Shown: one piece after another, positions 57,015 through 64,000 of the stretch
How positions within the stretch are numbered: the first letter of the stretch is position 1
Layout of the letters: each line of letters starts with the position of its first letter
Source: Mactra quadrangularis
Taxonomy: Eukaryota > Mollusca > Bivalvia > Venerida > Mactridae
NCBI GenBank assembly: GCA_025267735.1
Contig: CM046303.1
Span: 32,030,380-32,094,379, forward strand
Reading direction: 5' to 3'
Length of the DNA stretch: 64,000 bases
Position numbers and translations under genes: made by a program
Notes under the pieces: generated by a model
What the model was told of the DNA's origin: nothing
The model's input: the letters and a program-made list of their open reading frames with translations, nothing else
Databases searched by the model: none

Positions 57015-57564
57015 TATACAATGTATGATGCATAGGTGAAAGTTTTCAGTATTAATACTGATTTTAGTATTTTGAGAATAAACTACCATATGTAACTTAC
57101 ATGCAATCTGCCTATTTCAGTGTTTTTGAAAGCATAAGTTTTAAGTATTTTTAAAACTTTCAACTTCCACCCATGATGATGTGATTTATTAAAAATGTAC
57201 ACCACAAAACTATATTATGTGCTTTAAATGTTCATGATGCCATAGTTTATGCAAATTACCCTGAGACAGATAATTACATTATATGGTTTGGTAATTACTC
57301 TGCCGCCAACAGGCATGGTTCCAAGACAAAAAACACTGCATAAAAATTATTTAGTTTTTTTCTTTGAACCGAGTCGGCCACTAATTTCTTGCCCCATGAT
57401 AATTTTCTAGCCATTGTGCACACTAAATTAAAATATAAACAAATTCTGAAAGTTGAATTAATTTAAATAAAGATAAAATTTCTAAATTATTACTTAAATA
57501 AATAAGCTGTGAATTAGTTGATGCAAAATTAAAATGAACAGTTTTTCCAGATTTTTTTTTAAAT
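57015..57564. other. No gene recognised
   Basis: Intergenic or TMC 3' UTR; TTTATT at 57,185 could be an inverted poly(A) signal for TMC, one of several. Confidence 0.35.
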
Positions 57565-57877
57565 TGTGATCCAGTGGTAGGACGCGCGCTTAGGGATCGA
57601 GAGGTCTCGGGTTCGAATCCCACCAGGGGCACTGCTAATTTCCTTGAGCAAGAAATTTACCTGCGATTGCTTCACTCCACCCAGGTGTAAATGGGTACCT
57701 GCGAGGGTGGTATAATTCCGCTGCGCCAATTTGTCGGCTGCACTAATAAGGGAAGTAAAAAGACTCCCCAGGGAGATTGATAGATAGATACCTGTAGCCC
57801 AGTGACCAGGGGTAATTGCTGTAAAGTTAGTGAACGTACGTAAGCATGAAACTCAGACTATAAAATGTAATTACATT
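57565..57877 (+). mobile_element. tRNA-derived SINE family B, copy 2 (well preserved)
   Basis: Head GATCCAGTGGTAGGACGCGC (A box) and CTCGGGTTCGAATCCC (B box). Central TTTCCTTGAGCAAGAAATTT and CCAGGTGTAAATGGGTACCT; tail CTATAAAATGTAATTACATT. The TTGAGCAAG core recalls the conserved central domains of animal SINE superfamilies. Confidence 0.92.
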
Positions 57878-58184
57878 ACTTTCTTGTTGATGTAAATAAA
57901 GAGTGAAGTTATTGTTAAAAAATGTTATTGAAACATCATGCAGCTCAAGTGAATTGTTATCACATCATTAATATCTGTATTAATTTGATACGTCATATTA
58001 AGCTTAATGCAACACTGCTCTAAATCCATGTATCATACTTTCATGAGATCAACTAACTTAACTATGTTGCATTAAAACAAAACCTTTTTTCCAGGTGAAG
58101 CAAATTGTCATAAATTCTCGTAATATTATTTTGGCCCCGAAAATTTCAAACCTGGTCAAACCTTTTTATCTTTGAAGGTTTATA

Positions 58185-58351
58185 CAGTAAAGTTTCGCTA
58201 TTAAGACCAGCAAAATTGATGGTCTTAATAGCCAAACGGTCTTATTATAGAGACCATTTTGTTCACAAATTTAACATTTGGGTCTTAATAATTGTCAAAA
58301 ATTGCATGATTTTGAAATATCTAAAGTGGTCTTAATTGCGGAACTTTACTG
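58185..58351. mobile_element. Pogo/Tc1-like MITE, 167 bp, TA-flanked
   Basis: CAGTAAAGTTTCGCTATTAA and, inverted, CAGTAAAGTTCCGCAATTAA, each followed by GACCA. TA on both sides. Lies 150 bp beyond the TMC stop. A decayed relative lies at 63,205-63,290 (GGTGGTCATTGTAGCGGAAG). Confidence 0.9.
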
Positions 58352-58498
58352 TAATGGAATATTTTTAAAAACAAATTATAGCAAGTTTTAAGAAATGTGA
58401 GTTCATAAATTTTAAATCTGGTCATACCTGTTAATTATAGACATATGTTAGTCATTGACTAACTTAGAGCAGTGTTGCATTATTATGACAATCTGTTG

Positions 58499-58861
58499 TT
58501 AGTCTTTTCTTACCCTGTCTTGTCTGGTTTCAGAAACATGAGTGACTGTATTGACATTAGAAGGTTCAGTAGAAGAGTATGCTGGTAATGTTGCTTGACT
58601 GTTGCTGATACCAGAGTATGTCTGTTGGTTAGAGTTATAACCAGTCTGGGCTACTGGTTGATTGTTGAAGCCAGACTGGTTTGTTTTCTGTTGATTGTTG
58701 AAACCAGACTGGTTTGTCCTGAGTTGATTAGACTGTGTCACCTTATTTTGTTGACTAGATTGCCTATATGAAGGTGGTTCAGAGAGGTTGTTACTGTCAT
58801 TACTATCTTCACCAGTATACTTACTTAACTGTACCAGTAAATATTGTTTATCTTTTTCATC
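58499..58861 (-). CDS. TMC last recognised exon: cytosolic helix and N/Q-rich tail
   Basis: Opens [12 protein letters not shown], the usual post-membrane helix of TMCs. About 95 low-complexity residues follow, rich in N, Q, S and T, with repeats of the type TNQSGFNNQ and QTGYNSNQ. The stop is TAA at 58499-58501. A good donor (AGG|GTAAGA, GT at 58513-58512) lies just before the stop, so some transcripts may splice onward and end differently. Confidence 0.82.
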   Translation of the reverse strand, partial: DEKDKQYLLVQLSKYTGEDSNDSNNLSEPPSYRQSSQQNKVTQSNQLRTNQSGFNNQQKTNQSGFNNQPVAQTGYNSNQQTYSGISNSQATLPAYSSTEPSNVNTVTHVSETRQDRVRKD

Positions 58862-61800
58862 CTGAAAGTATTGCCATCAGATATATGGTACAAAAATGTA
58901 CAATCAAATATCTTAATATAAAATGTAAATCTATCATGATTGTTCAACACAATTTTCATTTCATGAATGTACAACATTTTCAGTTGCAAGAAAATAGTAG
59001 CAATGAGTTTTGATGCTACATGTTTAGGTGAAAGTTTTCAGTATTATAACTGATTTCAGTATTTTGAGAATAAATTAATCTATGTTATATATGTGAAATT
59101 TATTAATATTAGTATTTTTAAAGTAGATTTTAATACAGTATCTGGACATTTGCCCCCTCGGACATTTGCCCCCTTTTTTGATATGGCCCAAGTTTCAGCC
59201 ATCATAAAAACTTAGGGGGGCAAATGTCTTCTCTGTCAAAACACATGAGGGGGCAAATGTCCGCCCTTCAAACAACTGAGGGGGGGGGGGGCAAATGTCT
59301 GTCCAGTCAAAAAAAGGGGGCAAATGTCCGGGAGAAATGCCTGGGGGGGGCAAATGTCCTAGAATCTTTTCAAACATGTAACTATAAATCTTTTAACTTC
59401 AACCCAGCTACATGTAGTATATTGCCCTACATCACTATGCTCTCTGTATGCTTTGATTTGACTGGACTGCAGCTGAAGTCAATCTTCCAATCCAACCATT
59501 TAAGGTTGAAAGTTGCTAAATGATCTTCTGTTGCAGTCAATGTTACTTATTACAACCATGTGTACACTCATTTATAGTTTCAGACAAGACTGAAAGTGCT
59601 GCTGTTATAAACAATAAAAATAGGAATATAATTGAAGCATAAACTGACAAAAATGCTGTATTCACCTGCATTATTTGGCCTTTAAGCATAGCTATTGTAC
59701 TGTTATTTGCAGACTTTAATGCTGAACAGTAGTATAATGCTAACCTGAAAAATGAAGGAAAAAGATAGATAAATTTATTGGAAAAAATGATCCAGTGGTG
59801 CATACATTAACCCTGCTGATGTAAGTACTTGATATTTGTCGGATCATATAGTGGTACAGTACTTCTGTACTCTCACTATCAATAATGTAGATATTTGTAT
59901 CTACGGTGGGGATTATCAAACAAATATAGACATTTAAACCAGTGGGGTTAATGCATGCGCTACTGAAAGTTGATAAAAAATTACCACAGACATAGTATAG
60001 TGCGTACACATTGACCCCGACCTGACCTTTATGCAAGAATATTCATTACATTGAATACGAATGTAGTATTAATGCTCGATAACAATCGGATTTTATCGAC
60101 AAGGCTCGAATGTAATTATAACACAGGGATTAATTTTAAAGTACATTTAAAGCGTACAATTAGTGTCTATTACACATGGACCGGACTAGAGGATTGTACG
60201 ATTAAGCTAGCTACCAATTCAAAGGTTGTTGGTTTTAGCCCCACAATCACCATCCTCACACCCATTTTATTATTAATTGTTATCAAAAATGTAAGAACAC
60301 GAGTTTCCCGTTTGAATGCATTTGAATCGTGAGTTTGTTATACATGCGGGCTGTGTATACTCTATACATGTCTAATTTTATTTTAAATACGAAACGAGTC
60401 GAAGTGTACAGTAGGCGTGGTATTGATTTTCACCGGGATATGTGTAGGTGATAATTAGATGCAAATGTGAAAGGTGAGGTCGGGGTCAAATTGTACGCAC
60501 TATGCATACATTTTATATGAAAAATAAAACAAATCATAGTAACTTGTTGCAGAAAAATAGTAAGAGTTTAGGTTAGTTAAAAAATACTTGTTCAGACAAA
60601 TCAGGGCTATTAAAAGTAGTATAATATAAGAAACTTACGCTAGTATTAAAATGATAGCACTTATAAAAGCTGTAGATGTTACAATTGTCCATGTAGTTTG
60701 AAACCATGAAGCTGATAGATTTATTTGTATATCTATAATATCTGTAGGTTTATCATATATCCTGAATGGTCCACACATAGGAGATGGTTCTAATCTGTAA
60801 TATACAATATAATTTATTACATGTTTTCCAGTGGAATACAGGAATTTAACGGTGAAATAAAAAATCAATATTCCATTGTTTTGAAACAATGAAAATAAAT
60901 TTTGTTATTTTTCACTGTTTGGATGTGTCGTTCTGATGACTTATCATACTTAAACTTAAAAAACCCAGTTCGAAGCATATAATAAACAGAAAATTTGTTT
61001 ATTTCATTGTAAAATCTATTTATTTCACTTGTGAGCTAATGATATTATATTTTCACTCGTGGCTACACCACTCATCAAATATTGCATTCTTAGCTCACTC
61101 ATAAAATAAAATATGATCTTACACCAAAATAAACAAATATCCTCTATGTATTTAAGGCATACTAATCTATTTTAGCTTGATTGTGAAGCAAGTTCTTACA
61201 ACTTAAATTTAACACTTCCGAGTCCCCTTCCTGGTCCCCCAGACTGAGCTAGAAGAATTAAGTTTCTTGCTCAAGGAAACAACAGGGTATGGTTTTGGAT
61301 GGGGTTTGAACCAATGTGAAGCTGGCTATCCAATGATTACCAGTCCAACATCGTAGCCTCTCAGCCACACCCGCTCCTTTGTTAGTACATTGTATTTTGA
61401 CCAAACTCCACAAAGGTATGTACCCTGCTCAGTACTCTGAATTTGAACTACCTACTAACCAGTGGCCATTTTCACAAAAAATCTTACGAAAAAATATTAC
61501 TGTAAGTCAATTTCAAAAAATTAAAGTTCAAAGTCTAAAAGATATGATATCATATAATGATATGAATTTCAGAAAGTATTCATTATTCTACAGATACAAA
61601 TTGATTGGACAAAGTATGAAGGTATTATGAATGTTTCCTGCTTTTAACTTACGATGATTTTTATCGTTTGATTTTTGTGTGAAAAATGTCTTTTAGATAA
61701 TAGATGTAAAATGTAGTTAGAACTTAAAAGAAACAGAGTTGACAGTAAAGAAATCTATGTATTATACTTACTCAACAAGAACATAACCCATAGGTATACT

Positions 61801-63875
61801 GACCAAGAAGAATGTAATTAATAATGTAATCATAAAGAAGGCATTAGATCTAGTAGCTTGATATGGCTTCTCTGGTGGTACTGTGTTGTATAAGGCTGAC
61901 AACTGAAATACACAACAATTAATATATTCACTGGAATGGGTTCTTTTTGCCATTGCCCACTGTTGTATACAATTTCAAATCCCTTTTAGTTTATTCCTAC
62001 TTTTTGTATACCCATCACATATTCTGTATCTTTGGTCATTCAAAAACATGCACAACTAGTACTATCTGCTTTCCAGTGAAATACCGGGATTTATCAGAGA
62101 AATAAAAATCGATATTCAGCTGTTCAGAAACAATACAAATTTAATTGTTATTAATTCCACTGTTAAGATGCGCTGTTCAGAAGGCATGTCAGAATTAAAC
62201 AATAAATAACACCAGTTTGAAGCATATAATAAACAGAAAATTTGTTTATTTGAGTGCAAGATCTATAATTTTCACTCGTGAGCTAAGGATATTGTATTTC
62301 ACTCATGGCTACGACACTCGTGAAAATTTTGCATCCTTAGCTCACTCTCGCAGTGTGTAAAATCACCATTTTCAAAATCATATTCTGTTAATTAAAATTT
62401 ATGTTTTGCATATACCTTTATAATCAAAATGTTTGATGTTGTATGTCAAAAACTTTAATTTGAAATGTATTCAAAAACAAACGAGCCATAAAAACTGTAT
62501 TTATATGCAATTAAATAACCTACCTTTTTAAGATAGAATAATACAATTAATCTTATAACTGTAAGAGCTGGTAATAGAGGGACAAAAAAGAACCCTAACC
62601 AACACAATGCTTGCCCATATACTAGATCAAGAACATTAATAGCTATATCAAACTCTGCTGGTCCAATCTTTTTAGCTAAACCACAGTCTAGTTTGGTTGT
62701 CAGTAATCTGGAATAAGATGTTGTATTATGTAATGATAAAATTTGGAACTACGAACTATTTTATTTTAATACATATATTGAGTTTAGGCTTTTTTATCAG
62801 CATTTGAGAATTTAGGGTGACATGCTAACTTAACTGGCTTTCCTGGATACTTCGTTGACCAGTACTCGCTAATCTTTCTACAAAGAGCCGACAACGTCTA
62901 CTAATATAAATGTTGTTTGTGATACACGTATTATGCTTTAAAAACCTGTAACAGTATATAGTGCCTGTAATTGTGTTACACAAATAATTCTTAATATTTT
63001 TAGACAAACTGACCTATAGATTGCAAGAAATATACCGTGACATACTGGTTAGATTTTTTTAATACTTGAAACACCATCATTGGCAGTAGTATGTCAATTT
63101 GCACTAAAATTGTGATTATCGAAACTAATTTTTTGCATCAAAAATGTTTCAATACAATTTAGATAGTTTTAGAAAAAGTTGATTTTTAGTTGAAATCTGT
63201 GAATGAGTTCCTTTAAAAATTGTCATAAAATCGCATGATTTTTTGTAATGACCAAGCTAGGTGGTCATTGTAGCGGAAGTACACTGTATATGTCGTAAGT
63301 CGCAGGGATACATTTAATAACAAAATACTCACTTTCTTGGTAACTCATACAACAGTGTAAGAGCAACATCGACAAAGAATTCTGTAACAAAGAATTTGTA
63401 GATTTGTTGACCAAAGTAAGTCTCCCAACACTGAAATAGAGGAAAATAAACTGATAAAGGAACTGGAATGCCGGTAACTGTAGAATAGAAAACCAAAACT
63501 TGATAAGCACTTCTTATCTTATTATACGGAACCACTGAACTTCTGAAGTAGCATTTGTAATTTTGTAAAAACTAAAATTTTATTCCGATTTAAAAACGAA
63601 AACGTAGGAACCTACATGTCCATGTGTTCGAAACTTCGGAACTCAATAATAAAAGTTAGCAAAATTCTAGAGAAATGATATTCTTAGATGTGAAAATTTT
63701 ACTAAAGCTATTCAAGCTAAGCTATTGGTTAAAAACCCAAAGACTACTATGTATTACCTGTATTTTAGCACATCTCCCTGTCCCAACATTACATTGGTCA
63801 TGTGGTGAACATGTGACGTCTGTATAGATTGTTAGAGATATAACAACAAGTGCTGCTAGACGTACAAAGACAATC
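58499..63875 (-). CDS. Transmembrane channel-like (TMC) protein, C-terminal part; gene runs off the right edge
   Basis: Seven exons read right to left: 63758-63875, 63333-63430, 62524-62707, 61772-61902, 60639-60794, 59666-59744 and 58499-58861 (stop TAA at 58499-58501). They join in frame into 375 residues. The first exon starts in mid-codon, so the N-terminal half lies beyond 64,000. The family hallmark [13 protein letters not shown] spans exons 1-2 and is followed by LPRK, as in TMC proteins. Hydrophobic segments expected of the C-terminal membrane region occur in exons 1-6. TMCs are multi-pass membrane proteins; TMC1/2 form mechanotransduction channels, but this subtype cannot be told from sequence alone. 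The tail after the last membrane segment is N/Q/S-rich. It is convergent with UBE2S. Confidence 0.93.
59148..59358. repeat. GGGGGCAAATGTCC motif cluster in a TMC intron
   Basis: Two GGACATTTGCCCCC copies at the left, then five (G)nGCAAATGTCC/T copies in the opposite orientation at 59,215-59,358, including a 12-G run. A foldback-like layout with divergent spacers. Confidence 0.85.
59666..59744 (-). CDS. TMC exon
   Basis: A 79-bp exon between TTTTCAG and GTGAAT. It completes the last membrane helix ([10 protein letters not shown]) and begins the cytosolic helix (LKGQIMQ) continued in the final exon. Confidence 0.88.
59790..59985. mobile_element. Longer relative of the 144-bp hairpin MITE
   Basis: CCAGTGGTGCATACATTAAC at 59,793 is mirrored by GTTAATGCATGCGCTACTG at 59,945. 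It lies in a TMC intron. Confidence 0.75.
59996..60504. mobile_element. TATAGTGCGTAC inverted-repeat element, ~509 bp
   Basis: TATAGTGCGTACACATTGAC...CCCGACCTGACCTTT is mirrored by AAAGGTGAGGTCGGGG...TCAAATTGTACGCACTAT. The terminal motif is shared with 39,043-39,660. It lies in the TMC intron between 59,744 and 60,639. Confidence 0.9.
60639..60794 (-). CDS. TMC exon
   Basis: Between ATTACAG and GTAAGT. It encodes [11 protein letters not shown], where the C-G-P-F motif is common to TMC proteins, and the start of the last membrane helix ([14 protein letters not shown]). Confidence 0.9.
60828..61135 (+). repeat. TMC intronic repeat R3, copy 1
   Basis: GAAGCATATAATAAACAGAA, AATTTGTTTATTT and TTAGCTCACTC shared with 62,072-62,345 in the same orientation. 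Confidence 0.8.
61205..61378 (-). mobile_element. tRNA-derived SINE with Ser/Leu-like head
   Basis: On the - strand GAGCGGGTGTGGCTGAGAGG and TTGGTTCAAACCCCATCC form a tRNA-like head with room for a long variable arm. TTTCCTTGAGCAAGAAACTT follows, the same core as SINE B. Confidence 0.75.
61772..61902 (-). CDS. TMC exon
   Basis: Between TTTCAG and GTAAGT. It encodes a hydrophilic linker with [15 protein letters not shown], resembling the R-P-F-R-A-S-x-S-x-x-F-F linker of TMCs, and a hydrophobic stretch ([20 protein letters not shown]). Confidence 0.9.
62072..62345 (+). repeat. TMC intronic repeat R3, copy 2
   Basis: Second member of the pair in the neighbouring TMC intron, same orientation as copy 1. 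Confidence 0.8.
62524..62707 (-). CDS. TMC exon with two membrane segments
   Basis: Between TTCCAG and GTAGGT. It encodes [14 protein letters not shown], a TMC-family motif, then [13 protein letters not shown] and [12 protein letters not shown], matching the family pattern of paired helices after the conserved V-Y-G-Q. Confidence 0.93.
62827..62870 (-). mobile_element. SINE family A tail fragment
   Basis: GGCTTTCCTGGATACTTCGT...CCAGTACTCGCT resembles the inverse of the SINE A 3' body. Confidence 0.45.
63333..63430 (-). CDS. TMC exon with the CWET signature
   Basis: Begins [13 protein letters not shown] directly after acceptor TTTCAG and ends in LPR plus two bases before donor GTGAGT. The C-W-E-T ... 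G-Q ... Y-K pattern is the defining motif of the TMC domain. The segment [13 protein letters not shown] looks membrane-embedded. Confidence 0.95.
63758..63875 (-). CDS. TMC exon (first visible)
   Basis: Acceptor TTTCAG precedes 63875 and donor GTAATA follows 63758. It encodes I-V-F-V-R-L-A, a membrane segment ([12 protein letters not shown]), then a short Cys-containing loop ending A-K-I-Q. It opens one base into a codon, so an upstream exon beyond the window must end in phase 2. Confidence 0.9.
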
Positions 63876-64000
63876 CTGAAACAGTAAGACAATCAAACAT
63901 CAGGAAAGATTAACTACGACTCGTAGGCCTATATGTGACCATCGTCGGAGCATCCGCGATGCTGCGTTATGTATGGAGCGTAAAGGAAGAAAGTACTGTG

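Overview
This is a eukaryotic window from an AT-rich, repeat-dense animal genome. It is probably a mollusc, most likely a bivalve. That rests on long introns, several tRNA-derived SINE families ending in a CGACGTTAAACCCAAT-type tail, the short AAAGGGAGRTAA-type motif scattered through it, abundant MITE-like elements, and two conserved metazoan genes. The species assignment is inference; no database search was possible.

Only two protein-coding genes are convincingly supported, in tail-to-tail orientation at the right-hand side. (1) A complete UBE2S gene, the APC/C-associated ubiquitin-conjugating enzyme E2 S, lies on the + strand in five coding exons between 44,902 and 49,505. It encodes 202 aa if the nine-base first coding exon is right. 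(2) The 3' half of a TMC (transmembrane channel-like) gene lies on the - strand in seven coding exons between 63,875 and 58,499. It gives 375 C-terminal residues and continues beyond the right edge. All splice sites and phases join cleanly in both.

The left 44 kb holds no intact gene. 1-13 kb is repeat-laden non-coding DNA with SINEs, MITEs, a 54-bp minisatellite of splice-acceptor-like sequence, and a foldback-like element next to a ~60-bp tandem array (11.2-12.85 kb).

13,594-38,057 is the most striking object: a 24.5-kb nested inverted structure. Its outer arms are ~190-bp tandem arrays (about 21 units on the left, about 18-19 in reverse orientation on the right). The arms are capped by a matching terminal sequence. 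Inside sits a second, 10.3-kb palindrome (20,934-31,191) made, from outside in, of a CAGTA-rich minisatellite, a spacer, a SINE, and a ~405-bp tandem array, then the mirror image. Between outer arms and inner palindrome lie a decayed PIF/Harbinger transposase (left) and a decayed LINE fragment plus two abutting perfect hairpins (right). It has the architecture of a giant foldback element or inverted satellite cluster, with no intact ORF.

38-43 kb is a cluster of inverted-repeat elements, including one element nested in another's TIR with a readable 5-bp target duplication, and the C-terminal coding end of a CR1/L2-like LINE. 49.5-58.5 kb is the UBE2S 3' region and intergenic DNA with several more MITEs (mariner-, pogo- and hAT-like ends). 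The introns of both genes also carry repeats.
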